Below, piece after piece: positions 44,701 to 57,720 of a DNA stretch of 64,000 nt. The DNA is taken from NCBI GenBank assembly GCA_963853835.1, contig OY970835.1:38204047-38268046 (forward strand), written 5' to 3'. The stretch is from Calendula officinalis. Taxonomy: Eukaryota; Streptophyta; Magnoliopsida; Asterales; Asteraceae. Made by a program: the position numbers and the translations under genes. The notes under the pieces were generated by a model. It searched no databases. It had not been told where the DNA came from and saw only the letters and a list, made by a program, of their open reading frames with translations. The first letter of the stretch is position 1; each line of letters opens with the position of its first letter.

Positions 44701-45087
44701 AGATTTCAAAGTGCATTAGGGTTTGTAGCTCCTGAATTAGCTTGCCAAAGTTTACGTGTTACTGAAAAATGTGATGTTTATGGTTTTGGGGTTTTGATTC
44801 TTGAAATTGTGACGGGAAGACGCTCGATTGAGTACGATGATGATAATGTGACGATACTTGCGGAAGAAGTTAAGATGTTGTTGGAAGAAGGGAAGGTTCT
44901 AGAATGTGTTGATGAAAGTATGGGTGGGTTTCTTGAGGAAGAAGTTTTGCCTGTTATTAAATTGGCATTAGTTTGTATTTCTCAAGTTCCTTCTAGTAGG
45001 CCTTCAATGGCGGAAGTTATTCAGATATTACATGTTATCAACACCCCTCTTCCTCATAGGATGGAAGCTTGTGCCACAAGGTTTTGA
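41708..45087 (+). CDS. LRR receptor-like kinase, probably catalytically inactive (At3g28040-like)
   Basis: Two exons, 41708-43245 and 43632-45087, give about 997 residues. A signal peptide ('MGFLKVLIFVLISVSSL') is followed by the LRR N-terminal cap with 'CSWKFITCNP' and then about twenty LRRs. Next come the 'C-x6-C' pair ('CSPFLKGPC') and a transmembrane helix near residues 632-658 ('ISVIIAILAAVLITIGVLVI'). The kinase domain spans about residues 710-990. In the kinase the Gly-rich loop ('GRGIFGTVYK'), the Lys ('LAIKKL') and DFG are present. The catalytic loop reads 'HYNLKPTN', with Asn in place of the proton-accepting Asp of HRD. The protein matches the plant group of Arabidopsis At3g28040 (relative of IRK and PXC2), where the same change is seen, so it is probably a conserved pseudokinase receptor at the plasma membrane. 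Its ligand is unknown. Confidence 0.96.
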
Positions 45088-45551
45088 GATTTAGGTTTAA
45101 TTAATGTGTAATTGTACTAGTGTTTTTTATTTGAAGGGATTAATGTTTTCTTAACTTGCACGGGTTTTATGTTTGAACAATTTGTGTTAAAAATGTGATA
45201 TTATCTGTAATATACATATCAAGGCTTGTAGCTAGTGGTATTGGAGATTATTATAAAGTATTGTCCATGATTTATAGGTCATGTATTCAAGTCCTGTTGT
45301 AGATAAAAAAGAATTAGACTAGATAACGTTAAAAAAATATAATATACATGAGACAACATGGTATAACACTATAACTAGCCGGCCAACATCACAAACTGTC
45401 TATGGAATTTCAAAAATTTCAAATTCTTTTGAAAGTAATAACTAATAGTTACAAAATGTAATTTTAGAAAAATAATGTTTGAATTTGATTATCATGTTTA
45501 AAATCACAATAATTAAATAAATAAATTTTTAGTGTTTGACAAACGTAATTA
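45088..45551. other. 3' flank of the LRR kinase with a SINE-like relic
   Basis: At about 45225-45335, 'ttgtagctagtggtattgg' and 'ggtcatgtattcaagtcctg' look like pol III A and B boxes. They are followed by 'ttgtagataaaaaagaatta', shared with the relic near 39985-40060. No gene is recognised. Confidence 0.4.
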
Positions 45552-45863
45552 CTTCTTTTGATTCAACATAAGTGATACACTTAGGGTTTCACGGTTTTTG
45601 AGGCAAAAGATTATAATGGTGGTTAAATTAGATTAATTGGATGGTTAGTGGGGGAATGGGTCCCACACCTTTTGAATAAAGTAAGGTTAATGATGTTTAA
45701 AAGTAAAAAGTAAGGGTAAAGGGGTCATTTCACTTTATTAAAGTAGATAGTTAGTGGGTGTGTGTCCCATTTTTTCGCCAAATAAGGAAACTTTTCAACG
45801 TGTATCACTTATTTTGAATCACCCAAAAAAGAAAGTGTATCACTTATTTTGAATCGGAGGAAG
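45552..45863. mobile_element. Stowaway-like MITE, family A copy 5 (reverse)
   Basis: TA-flanked. The right end is 'ttattttgaatcggaggaag'; the left end is more decayed ('cttcttttgattcaacataa'). The interior is in reverse orientation. Confidence 0.8.
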
Positions 45864-46489
45864 TATATGTTTAGAGTGTTTAGTTAATAGATTAAATATA
45901 AATAATCAATTTCAAAATATAATAAGCACCTCCCCACCTCTTGTTTTGAATATCCAAAATATAAATAAATAATTAATTTCTTCATACTTTTTGTAAAACA
46001 ATCATTTTATATTTTCAAAAAGCAATAAGCAGATTAACTGCCGTCACTTACAATTCCAAACACCCCTAAAGATTTACTCATCACATCATTTTAGTCATAT
46101 TGCTTAACATTATATTATTGCATTTGAATCATAATTCCTTCTTTTACTTGGATTAAACCGAAATATACATAAATCATTTAGAGCAAAGTAACAAAATATA
46201 TTTTGAAAGGTGGTTTATTTCACAACTCAAATCTACACTAAACCCCTCATTTTAAGGAACACAAATCATCCACAATCACTTCAATTCTGAAAGAAGAAAA
46301 AAACAACCATAGATCTACATCTTTGACCACCCATCAAGTCAACAAAACATACCACCATCTATATACACCCACATTACAAACCACTAACCACAAAAGGACT
46401 TAACCAACAATCACAAATTTGCAACAAATCAGTCCCTTGATCTTTGCTTCAAGTGGTAATATCAAGCCCGTTTAACTAACCACAACTGA
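45864..46489. other. 3' flank of the ARIADNE gene
   Basis: AT-rich spacer holding the 3' UTR of the minus-strand gene, including C/A-rich sequence around 46240-46480. No separate gene is seen. Confidence 0.4.
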
Positions 46490-49443
46490 TTATTGAGCCC
46501 GTTTCGTGTGACACATTTGGCATGAAGTAACTGTTTTAGGGTTCATATAGGTGCATTTATCACATGCCCAACCGGTTGATGACCCTTTTCCTTTGCCATA
46601 TTTGGTTTTGCTTGTTCCTGCAACGGTTTTTGAGCTACTTGTTTTGCTTGTTGTCCCGTGTGCATCTACATCTGATAATCCGTTTTCTAGTGCCCGAACT
46701 AAGTTCTCAAAGTAGTTACGTGTCACACTGTAATTATTAAAAAAAAGTTTAAATCATATTTTGTGGTATAAACTATAAAGTAATGTACTTTATGTCTATT
46801 ATTGTTTCGGGTCTTGTACTTTTGGAAATCACAAACAAGAAACTAACTTTTATCTTGGTTTTTGTGTAAGGAAAGTTTAGCTGGACACTTTATCTTTGTT
46901 TCTATTTAAAGCACTAAACTTTATTATACCCATGTTTTCATAACCGACAAATAAATAACTAGCCGATTATTTAAGTTGAAACAAATAACATGTCTTATTG
47001 TCCCTAAAGAAAAAAAGTATTATTTTACAGACTAATTATTAAAAAAACTAATGTAATAGCATACTTTTTGTAATCATATTTTACAGACTAATTACCCATT
47101 AGTACCATTACCCAACCCGTGTTTCCCTAAATTTTAAAAAAGACTAAATAAAAAATGCTGATTATATAATTAACAGAAACTTAAAACAGTAATTACCTAG
47201 TCAATCCAGCCAATTTTGTTCTGAAATTATTAAACTGGTCAGCAGAGGCATCTTCACTAAGATAAGTATGTAATTCCTTCTCTGCACATTGATGAAGTCT
47301 CTCTAAACCAGCCTCTGCTTCACCTATTATAAATATAAAAATAATTCATCTCAAAAACATCAACCAAAATAAAATTTAAAAAAAAAACATTTTGCATACA
47401 GTTTTGGGAATTTTGTAATACCTTGTAGGTACTCAAAGAACTGTCTTTTTGCGTGTTCTTGTTCAGGTAGGTAATACCCGTATGCATAGGTCCACTTTAA
47501 CACTCGCCTACATTCAACTATCTGCAATAGATACATAACCGTAAATATCAATTATAAATATCCTAATTAACAATACTAAATGAATAATAAATTAATAAGA
47601 TCGTTGAAGTTAAAAGTATGTATACCTGCAACCAAGCTTCTATAATAAATTTTAATTGTGTTTCAGGTTGGGACTGCTTTTCACTAAGTTTTGCAAGCTG
47701 CAATAATAAAAATAATAAAAGTTTTATTCATATTATTTAAAATTAATCAGAATATTAACTTACATGAAGCGTTTGCATCTGCTCCAAATCCGCAAGCGCC
47801 TTTTGCCTTGACTGCCATTATAAAAAAAGGTATCATACATCATATGTACATAAATATAACTACAAATATAATTTAATTTAAGTAAATATAATTGAATTGA
47901 AGTAAATTTTGCATACCGATTGGTTTGTAGCCCATCTTTCATAATAATGAGTGTATCTCTCTAGAGAGTTTTTTGCCATTTCTCTTCTACGTTCAGATTC
48001 ATCATACTACAAATTAGAAAGATCAGTCAGTGGATGAGACTTATAGAAAATGACAAGTGGCAACACCTGATTGGTTAGCAGAAAATATGCTTAGTAGTAA
48101 GTATTATTATTTATTATTATTATTACCGCTCCCTCTTGTTTTGCAGATTCATAACGATTGCAAGCATAAAAGCCACCAGTTCTCTCTCCATGGTCTGACC
48201 ATTGACCAAGACACAGCCTACATGTAATACATATCATAATTAATTACACTATTAGTCCCTGCTTACAGTTTTTGTCAAATTAGGCCTTCAAGAGATGACT
48301 TAGTGTCCCGTTTGGATCATTCGTTACCGCCACATCATCGATTTATCAGGTCAACAAAAATGACAAATGACCCAAACATGACATAAAGCAATCTCTTTCA
48401 ATGACCGAATTGGACAAAATTCTGCATAATGACTAAACACGGACAAATGTAACAGACTAACAGTATGTTGTGATTTTAGGAAGAACAAAAAAAACCTTAT
48501 CAATGAAATACAAAAACCTAAAATACAAAATAATAATAATAAATAAAAACTTACCAACAAAATTCGTATTTGCAAGGGGGATTGCAAGTCATGTGCATAC
48601 AACCCTGATTCTTCTCGATTGGACGTTTGCACTTTGGACAAGGTTTAGAATTAGCTAAAATCCTGAAATCATTTACATAAAACACAATAAATTATAATAT
48701 TCTACAAATAAATGCAATATTCCACAAACATTGTGACTATTTACCAATTCATATTTTCAGATTCTGCACTATTTTTCATTATCCACTTTGACACTGTTTC
48801 ACAGTCCACAGGACGATGAGCTTCTTCTGTACACTACAGTGATATCATTAAAACAATTAATGTTTTTTTAGGTTTTAAATATTAATTAATCAATATTATA
48901 TAACCAACTAAAATTCAAAGAAATTATAGATATAAAGATATTAAAGGTAGTTTGGTCATTTCATTTGGACCAGGGACCAAAATTAAAAGCAAAAAATGAA
49001 AGTAGGGATGATTTTCGTAATTTTGTAATTTACTCAAAAACAAATTAAAAAAATAAAAATATTGTAATACTTACATTCCAACAAAAGCTATACGAGCAAT
49101 TGCACGTTACATCATAGCTTCCACTACCACGAACAAACTCAATGGCACAATCACAGCCCGGTGCAGGACACCATTTAGTCTACAAAAAATAATATATAAA
49201 TTATAAAGAGATTAAGAAAATCATTTAATGGATGGATAAATAAAATATTTACCTTTCTATTGTCCTCAATATAAGATCTAAGAAGATATCGTCTATATTT
49301 TTTTTTATCTTCATCTGAAGTCAACTTGTTGACCATTTCTACACCAACAACAGCACCACATGAAGGAATTGGACATCTTAATGTTAAACAACCGGGACCA
49401 TCGTTGATTGATGTGCTAACGTAAGCTACAATAATGAATAAAA

Positions 49444-49479
<36 letters not shown>

Positions 49480-50590
49480 ACTGTAAATATATAAAAAGAT
49501 AAAAAAAACCCAACAATAATAACAAACATAACTTATTAACCTAATAACAACAAAATAGATACAGACCTGTCCAACACGTATTACAAAAGGGATGGCCACA
49601 TGCAGCTGTACTAGTCTTATCAACTGGATATGATTCAAAGCAAATCCCACAAGACAGCTTCAAAAATATGACAAAATGAGAAACGATTAATACACCATTA
49701 AAACTATATAATAAAATTATATCAAACTTTAAAAAAAAAATTATTAATTTACTCTAATAACATACCTGTCCAGATTTTGGTGGCTTGATATCCTTATTGT
49801 CCACTAAACCAATAGCCTTTCTAACTTTATCTTCATTAGCAAACCATGCTTCATGAACATCACTAACACTCCTGCACAATTTAACAACAACTTAATTAAA
49901 AAGAATTACCAAATGTAGATACAGAAATCATGATATAATTGAACCAAATTCCTTTGATGTGATGAATCAATTATTTATGTAAATTTTAAAACATGATCAC
50001 ATTACCAATTATAATGACGCAAAAGCATACACGCAGAATCTCTTGATATTGATAAAACTGAAGAAATTTGAGTGATATCGTCTTCCTGGCATTCGTGTAT
50101 ATCATCTTCCTTTAAGATAGTATAATTTTTCTGAAACATACAACAAGGAAAGCTAAATGTAATCTAAGATTATAACTTTAATCAACTTAATATCTAAATT
50201 TTGTTCTTAAAGTCCCAATAAATCACTGTAAACCCTTAATTAACAAGCATCATAGCATCTTACAGAATCATGATACTTTGATATATGATGAACTGTAATT
50301 GAGATAGAACATGATACTAATTGCTATATAATAACATGAAATCAACCAATTGAATAGCAAAATTACAACAAATCAAATTAAAAAACATTAAAAGTAAACA
50401 AATTGAAATAAAAAATTCATTTCACCTGTTGCCGAGTAACTATTACGTCATCAGAATCATCAGAATCATTATCCACAAAATCATAACCATCATCATGTTC
50501 ATCATCGCTGTCCATCGCATCTCCGCTGTAATAATCTTCTTCATAATAATCAACATCGTGCGCATCATGCATATCATCTTCAGAATCCAT
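46490..50590 (-). CDS. ARIADNE-type RBR E3 ubiquitin ligase (ARI8-like)
   Basis: Fifteen exons join in phase to about 575 residues: 50426-50590, 50006-50130, 49766-49871, 49567-49657, 49253-49425, 49075-49179, 48745-48833, 48555-48662, 48127-48217, 47917-48006, 47764-47811, 47626-47697, 47422-47521, 47197-47323 and 46490-46727. The acidic N-terminus is 'MDSEDDMHDAHDVDYYEEDY'. RING1 starts near residue 135 ('CGICFESYP', 'CGHPFCNTCW'). IBR follows ('WCPAPGCDCAIEF', 'CNCSYSFCW'). RING2 reads 'CPKCKRPIEKNQGCMHMTC', whose 'GCMHM' cysteine is the position that carries the ubiquitin thioester. The helical Ariadne domain follows ('YTHYYERWATNQSSRQKALA'), and the C-terminus has a RanBP2-type zinc finger ('WACDKCTYMNPKTVTSCQMC'). 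The enzyme accepts ubiquitin from an E2 and passes it to a substrate. Length and order match Arabidopsis ARI7/ARI8. Confidence 0.96.
48236..48440. repeat. Degenerate fold-back repeat in an ARIADNE intron
   Basis: It begins 'attacactattagtccctgc' and contains 'ttgtcaaattaggcc' and, in the other arm, 'gaccgaattggacaaaattc' and 'aatgactaaacacggac'. Composition and motifs resemble the fold-back at 123-382. Limits are approximate. Confidence 0.4.
49442..49478. repeat. (ATT)n microsatellite
   Basis: About 12 trinucleotide units inside intron 4 of the ARIADNE gene. Confidence 0.95.
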
Positions 50591-50960
50591 CGTTATAAAA
50601 CCCTACAAATTTTCACAAAAATGTGCGCAAACCTAGGGTTTTAGGCGGTGTAAGTATCAGGAAATTGACGGTGATCGATGAGTGGGAGATTTTAGGGCAA
50701 GATGAAAACGAATTGTGGAATTTTGTGTTCGTGGTGTTGTGAGGGTTTTAATTTATAGGATCATGTTATTGGTCTACGCAAAAGCAAACCGCAATTAAGA
50801 AGAACCCTGAAAACAGGTTTAATCGAATCTCGATTTCGCTTTGATTGTTGCGATCGCAGCCCCAATTTCCAAAATCAATGTTTAATCGGATCAACGAGAA
50901 AGATGGATTCAAAGAATTCGTAGTTGTAATCCTTGTTGGCCTCTGTTAGGGTACGCTTGT
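50591..50960 (-). promoter_or_regulatory. 5' UTR and promoter side of the ARIADNE gene
   Basis: The region upstream of the minus-strand start codon. It has GC content above the local background around 50640-50900 and likely contains the transcript start. No decisive core element was identified. Confidence 0.3.
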
Positions 50961-53900
50961 TGTAATAGAACAAGAACAATTTACTAAACTCTATAATTTA
51001 ATTGGATGCCGAGATAAATTTTTATTTCAACAAATTTTGATTTATGTAGTTTGTGGTTATTGCTATATAATGTGTTTTTGCATCATACTTATTGTAGTGT
51101 TATATTGTGTGCATCACGTTAGCCCAAAAAATCTTATCGTAAATTTGAAAAGATCAAATTTGCTATTTTGAGAAATTTGCCGTTGGTTAACTCAAATTTG
51201 TATACGAAAAATGACTTAGTTTTCAAATTAAAATATAATGCATCCTTATTTTAAAGGTAAGTTTTTTCATGCCAAATGTACCCAAGATTATAAAACTTTC
51301 ATAAGGTTTGTCAATTTAAATCATAAAAAGAATAATTCTAATTACATAGTTTATAATTTTAAAATAAAAAATTAGAAAATTATTGAAATTTATACAAAAA
51401 GTACTATTATTATGGACTGTGGAGGGATTATTTTTAAATATATACCATATTCATTTAATAATAAAGAGAAAATAACAAAATTAAAAGACGGAGCAAAAGG
51501 AGCTGGCAAAATTAAAAAAGAAAATTGGAAGGAGGTGGTAAAAGAAAAAAGTAAAATTAGGAGCAAAATAAAAATATATGCGTAGAAGAAGGAGCTGGCA
51601 GAATAAAATGTATGCGGTGGAAGAGAGTTGAACCTGCCACAAACATTTCAATATTTAGATGCCTTAATCAATTCAACTAGAAAAAGAGTTTGTACTATTT
51701 TCATTCTATTGCAATATAAACAAAAGAAATTCAGATGTGTTGGCTGAATTTTATTGGCTATGTTACTATTCATTTTAACTTAAATGTAATATTACTAATT
51801 TAAGTCAATTATATATCATGTCAATTTTGCAATATTTATAAACTAAGTATATTTTTAGTATAATATTTTATTAAAAAACATTATTTATAAATGAGAATTG
51901 ATATTGGTATGACAACTTTTAATGATTATATCACACTGTATAGATTTTACAGCTAAGTGTGCATGTATATTAAGAACTAGCTTCATAGTCCGTCCGGATG
52001 GGCGGGCGTGCTTCAAAAAATAAAAGGAAAATACAAAAAAAGAAAAAAAAAACCTAAGAATCATATAATAATTTATTATTGGAATAATGATAAACGTGTT
52101 TTGATACATATCACAATGGTATACAAAATTTAGAGACGAAAATAAATTTTTTTATATATACGACATTTGTTGTTGAGTTAGTGTAATTTTCATTTTAATC
52201 GCAACAAATAACTTTTAGAAATATTAACCATATGACTTGCCTTGTGATATGTATAAGAAACTTAAATAGAATTCCTATATTAGAGAAATTCTAAAAATCT
52301 TTACTATATTTTAGTAAAATCAAATCGTTTAAATTTAAATTCTATTCAAATTTAAATTCAATTAAAATTTTGTATTTTAAAAGTTTTTAAAAATATAGTA
52401 ACATTTTAATAGGAATTCCAGTCATATATTTTAGGAATTCTATTCAAACTTAAATTCATATTTAAATTTTGAAATCACCCAAATGAATAAAAGACCCTTT
52501 GAGTCAGCATCACACCTCATCAAAAAGATAAATCAAATGACAGGGAATGAATATGTCATCATGAAATTAACTTGTTTAGCTCCGTATATAGGTGGTGGAT
52601 TGTAATTTGGTTTGAAATTATGTATATATTTAATGTGATTTGTCTTTATTATAATTAACGTGATAATAATGAAAGTTTTACCAAATTAATAAATAATGAT
52701 ATATACTTGGTCCGATATTTACAATCAATAAGAGTAGATATCTGAAACTTTCAAAACCAATATACCCGGTAATTAAACATCTAATTAATACTTATTTTTT
52801 TAATTAAGTTTTGCTGTATTTAGGAAATAATAAACAATACTCATTTAATTTAATTACGAACATAACATTTCATGATCACACAAAATTTGGATCATTATAT
52901 TTTTAAATCATAATACTTTTGCTTCATAAAGGTTTGAATAATAACATTGTTTTTTCAAAATTTCAAGACTATACTCATTTTGTAGAGAATTTAATTTTAA
53001 GAACTTTGACATTTTTAAAATTTTTTTGTTTACAAACAAAAAACAAAGTTATGATAAAAAAAACGAAGTAGGGGGACTTATCAAAATTATATGATCATAA
53101 AACCAAGTAGGGAGACTTATCAAAATTACTATAATTAAATTCAAATTTAAATTTTGAAATCGTCCAAATAACTAATAGGCCTTTTGACTTGTTATTGACA
53201 TGTGACATTACTTGCATTTATGACTCAGCAAAACGAACCAATGAGAAGCGGCTAAATGGACACGTGGACAAATTGGAATCAAATATAGGCTCCATATATA
53301 TGTGGAGATATATAGGTGCAGATATATAGGTGGAGATTGCCAGTATTGATCTAAAAAATACGGATTTTAAACAGTATTACGTTTATTTGGAATATTTCTT
53401 TTGGGTCAAACAGTAATACGTTTTTTTTGCGTTTATACCGGTAGTCATAAAGATTTTGTTTACAATTTTAATGCTTTTTAAATTTTATTATGGACGTAAT
53501 ACTGGCAGTTTAGACAAAAGAGTTATGGGGAAACTTTTCAATGAAAATAAATGTTCAAAAGTAGTATTACAGTGCAGAAATTCGGATTATATTTTTGAAA
53601 AATATAATTGTAAATTGTGAGTATTGATGATTATAAATAGGATAATTCCGAAAAAAGGCTTTTAGAAAGTGCCATAATTGAAAATCCGAATAAAGAATTG
53701 AATATTTGTTTCCATAGTTGTAAAATCTGTAATGGGGGAAACAGTATGTGTTTATAATTTCTAAAAAAAAGGGACAATACTGGTTGACTTTTGAGATGTT
53801 TAGTAATGTGGCGGGTATGTTATACATGATGACAGGTGGCATTTATTGCCATTACATGTCATCATAGTGGAGCCAATGAGAGTGTGTTATATGGATGAGT

Positions 53901-54380
53901 TGGCAAATTAAAATCAAATTAGGCCTCATATATAGAGTTAGATTATATATGGTACATAGATTAAAAGTTACGGTAAGAAAATCACTCTCTTTTATAAATA
54001 GTTGATACATAAGCAATGATACTAGTGTCTACCTTTTGTGCATACTTATGTGTCTACTCACTTGATCAAGACATATGTCAAAATCAATGGATAATATTAA
54101 AAGAGATATTTAGATTACATATATCTTTTTATCAAATAAGTATGTACGTATATAAACGCAAAAGGTAGGAATCAATATAATTTCTTTTGATAAATAATTT
54201 ATTCACCTGATAAATCTTATTATAAATAATCTATTTTTTACAAAATTTTGTTACAAATAATTACCAAAAACACGAACCAAACTCCCTAACTCTGAAATCA
54301 ACCTCTGTAATCTGTATTTCCTTATAATCATTTAGACCGACATCTTAAAGTTTCTTAAAATTAAATAAAAATTAAAATTA
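50961..54380. other. Gene-poor AT-rich region, possible SINE relic
   Basis: No protein-coding similarity is seen over 3.4 kb. On the minus strand, around 51625-51690, 'tagttgaattgattaaggca' followed by 'ggcaggttcaactctc' has the sequence and spacing of pol III A and B boxes, which suggests a tRNA-derived SINE. 'gtagggggacttatcaaaattatatgatc' type phrases repeat around 53070-53130. Nothing else is recognised. Confidence 0.4.
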
Positions 54381-54419
54381 AAATTAAAATTACTAATATA
54401 TTTGCATTGGCTCATTTGT

Positions 54420-54648
54420 TATAGTTGCATACTTGCATTGGGCTCATTTGTTATAGTTGTGTATGGAGCCCATATATTATTATATTGGGCCGACTTTTAG
54501 TTGGGCTTGGTGTTGGCGTACCATCAATTACTAACCCAATGTATATAAAAGAAGCTACCCCCGAATTCAGATATATGGGGTGGGCTTGTAGCACAAATAT
54601 GCTCATGATTACAAGTGGACAGTTTCTCTCATATCTTATTAATCTTAG
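54420..54648 (+). pseudogene. Inositol/sugar transporter (MFS) exon relic
   Basis: One frame reads 'IIILGRLLVGLGVGVPSITN', 'PMYIKEATPEFRYMGW' and '[19 protein letters not shown]'. This is the segment around helices 4-5 of plant inositol transporters (family: [50 protein letters not shown]). Only this piece is present. The conserved RGG after EASP is altered to YMGW and the frame then runs into a repeat. It is a fragment of a duplicated gene, with no neighbouring exons. Confidence 0.8.
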
Positions 54649-54808
54649 GGGTGATTATCGGGCCAAAATCGAACCGAACCGAACCGATAGAACCGATAAA
54701 AGATAACGATGAATTTTCAAAACCGAAACTGCACCGATAACATGTTATCGGTTTCGGTTCGGTTTCGGTTTCGGTTCGGTTTTTTTGGTCCAAATGCTCA
54801 CCCCTAGT
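54649..54808. mobile_element. Small fold-back repeat abutting the transporter relic
   Basis: It starts 'aggggtgattatcgg' and ends 'aaatgctcacccct', with 'accgaaccgaaccgat' facing 'atcggtttcggttcggt' inside. Related ends occur at 62690-62770 and 62850-62920. No clean target duplication was found. Confidence 0.6.
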
Positions 54809-55899
54809 TAGAAGAAGAAATTTAACAACTTTCAACTGCCAACAAATAATGCAATTAGTTAATGGGATGTTTTTAGAGTTAGAGAAACTAGACTTGTGTT
54901 TTTTGTTGGAGCTGATCTTCAGGTAAAGGTTTTGGTTTGATCTTTGTGAAATAACTCAAAGATCAAATCGACCCATTTGTAAGTATATGGGTCAAATTTA
55001 TCATGTTTATAACAGTCTTAGATGTGGCAAAGTGGGCAGATTGAAATGTATAATTTTGTAGCAGGGGCGGGCTAGGTTGATGGGTGGTGACACACATGTA
55101 TTTCTTACCCATTCTAAAAAAACCTATAAATGGTTGAAATACTAAATGTGATTGCGAAACTATATTATAGTAATAAAAATTTGAACTTTTGAATAAAGCT
55201 ATATAAGAGGGTTTATAGATTAAAACTGGTTTTTTAGATTAAAAAATTTAAACCTGTTAATTATAACTGGATTTTTTTAAACTAAATATTATAACTAGAT
55301 ATTTTACCGGATAACAAAACAGGATCTACAAAAAGAAATTCTCGTTTTAATTCGATTTTAACCTCCAAAAACTGGATATTAAAAAATCTGGTTTTAACGA
55401 TCTGATTATACCAGTTAGTGGTTACACATTCAACGTCCAATAACCGCAAAAATCCGATCCACTTTTTAGGAAAATTGGAGTGATAGTTTATTCAAGAACC
55501 CGGTTCGAAAAAAACCCAATCTGGATCAGATTAAAATCCGCTTATGTGCACCTCTATCTGTAACCAATGAAAACCGTGTTGAGAAAAAAAAAAAAGTAAC
55601 TAATCCGAACAGGCCAATGAGAAAGAGTGAACCTGATTTTAGTCTTTTTATTCAGGGCCCCTTGTCAGAAATGGACAATAATTCGGAAGAAAGATAACTT
55701 ATTTCCATTGTTCCTAATTAATATAGAACATCATAATGTGAAATCAGAAACCAGAAGGTGGCAAACCGCAAAAGTGTTCATCTTGTTTCCTTAGATAAGA
55801 TTGGCAAAAAAATACCAATCATTACATTAGGTACGATTGTGGATATTGATCTTATACCCGAAAAAGACTAACATATGACAATAAAACATAAATATTGTA
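54809..55899. other. Intergenic, nothing recognised
   Basis: AT-rich DNA with stop codons in all frames. Phrases such as 'aaatctggttttaac' and 'ggattttttaaac' repeat loosely at 55220-55410, which suggests an old decayed repeat. Confidence 0.4.
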
Positions 55900-56163
55900 C
55901 TCGCTCCGTTCCACAAAAAAACTTCTCATTTGGCTTTTGCACAAGTTTTTAGGTGATAGTTAGTGGTGGGGTCATTGATAATACTTTTGATTAAAATATA
56001 AGGTTAAGTTGGAGTGAGAAAGATAGTTAGTGGATATTAGTGATGGGTCTTTAGTAATAATAATTTTTTATTGTATGGAGCCCATCAAATATGGGAAATG
56101 AGAAGTTTTTTGTGGGACAAAAACTTAGAGTGAAATGAGAAGTTTTTTGTAGGACGGATGGAG
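55900..56163. mobile_element. Stowaway-like MITE, family B copy 2
   Basis: TA-flanked; begins CTCGCTCCGTTCCACAAAAA and ends with the inverse 'tttttgtaggacggatggag'. It shares its subterminal 'acttctcattt' and internal motifs with 4296-4546. Confidence 0.8.
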
Positions 56164-56276
56164 TATAAAATAAAAAAATACACAATTAAAGTTTTTATTG
56201 CATCAACATAAGTTTTGGTTGGTATGTTTCTTCATAAACAAATCAAGTTTAGCCAAAATGCCAAATATATGATATA

Positions 56277-56585
56277 CTCCGTATCAAAATAAGTGATACA
56301 CTTTCCTAAAAGGGGTGGAACAAAATAAGTGATACACTTCAAAATCTTTCCTTATTTGGCAAAAAAGTGGGACCCCTTCTCCACTAACTATCTACTTTAA
56401 TAAAGTAAAATTATTCTTTTACCCTTACTTTTACTTTTAAACATCATTAATTTCACTACATCCAAAAGAAGTGGGTCCCATTATCCACTAACTATCCACT
56501 TTATACTATTTTAAATCACTTTTCAATATTTTGCCTCAAAAACCGCAATTTCCCAGATGTATCACTTATTTTGATACGGATGTAG
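56277..56585. mobile_element. Stowaway-like MITE, family A copy 6
   Basis: TA-flanked; 'ctccgtatcaaaataagtga' on the left and 'cttattttgatacggatgtag' on the right. Confidence 0.85.
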
Positions 56586-56773
56586 TATTAGAAACTTGCA
56601 ATAGTTGATATCACGTGGGTTGTTAAAATGTAGAGGAAAACATTAAATCTTGTAATAACAATACGCTAAACACAATGGTTACTTTTTAATTCATAATTTC
56701 TTAATTTTATAAGCATACTTGTTTTTAAAATGTATTATCTTATAATAGTAGGATATTCGTGTAATACGGTTAG

Positions 56774-57493
56774 GGGTGAGCATAACAGGGTACCTGTCGG
56801 TTCCGACTGGAACCGAAATCAGAACCAGAACCGCAGGTTCCTGAGATATAGGAACCGGAACCTGAAGACAGGTTCCTAAATTTTGAGAACCAGAACCGTC
56901 GGTTCCAGGACAGGTTCAGGTTACTCTATATCTAAATTCAAAAAAAATTAACATTATTTACTGAATAAACAAGACTATAAATCACACAAACTAACGATTA
57001 CAAATATCGTTTAATGATTTTTAAATACAGTTCAACGATTACGAAAATTGTTCAAAATATAAATTAGTGAATAAGAATGACAAAAACATAGTAAATGTGT
57101 GATTCATGTGAAAGTCAGACAAAAAGATACGACCTCACGACGAGTGAATGTCTCACTCTCACCCAATTTCTGACTCAATTATAACGAGTAAGGTCAAACT
57201 ATATTTTTATTTAGACTAGTATTTTACATTTAGATAAATCATAAATCTATTTAATTTAATCATGTATAATATGTTATATATTATATATATTAATAAAAAT
57301 ATACCGTGTAAATGCCGTAACCAGGTTATCCACTGGTTCCAGATTCCTTAATTTTGAGAACCGGAACCTGTTAGGGCAGTTTCATGATTTTAGGAATCGG
57401 AACCGAAACCTCCTAGCAGATTCCTGGTTCGGAACCTCCGGTTCCGAGACGGTTCCGGTTCCGATTCCGGTTACCCTTTTTTTCTGCTCAACC
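56774..57493. mobile_element. Fold-back element rich in 'ggttccggttcc' motifs
   Basis: The ends are GGGGTGAGCA on the left and TGCTCAACC on the right, and the flanks share aatacgg (7 bp). Arms of 100-180 bp built on 'ggaaccggaacc' and its inverse enclose an AT-rich core. Same structural class as 3359-3901 and 63242-63796 but a different sequence. No coding content. Confidence 0.6.
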
Positions 57494-57720
57494 TAAAATA
57501 CGGCGACAATTACGCTGTAACTATATAATAAAAGATATTCAATTAATCAATTATGATACGAATGTAATGTTAATAAGGAAGTTACGTTTATTTACCCCTT
57601 TAAAGAGTTTCCATACATTACCGCAAACATGACTATTGTGATTTGAATCATTGAAGGACTATAATTTGTTTGAAGTGTTCGGTAAATCTAAGTCTTATTT
57701 TTTGATTTTAAATACATATA

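Noticed and set aside
50429..50644. Plus-strand Ile-rich open frame
   Set aside because: Antisense of the acidic first exon of the ARIADNE gene (GAT/GAA codons read as ATC/TTC).
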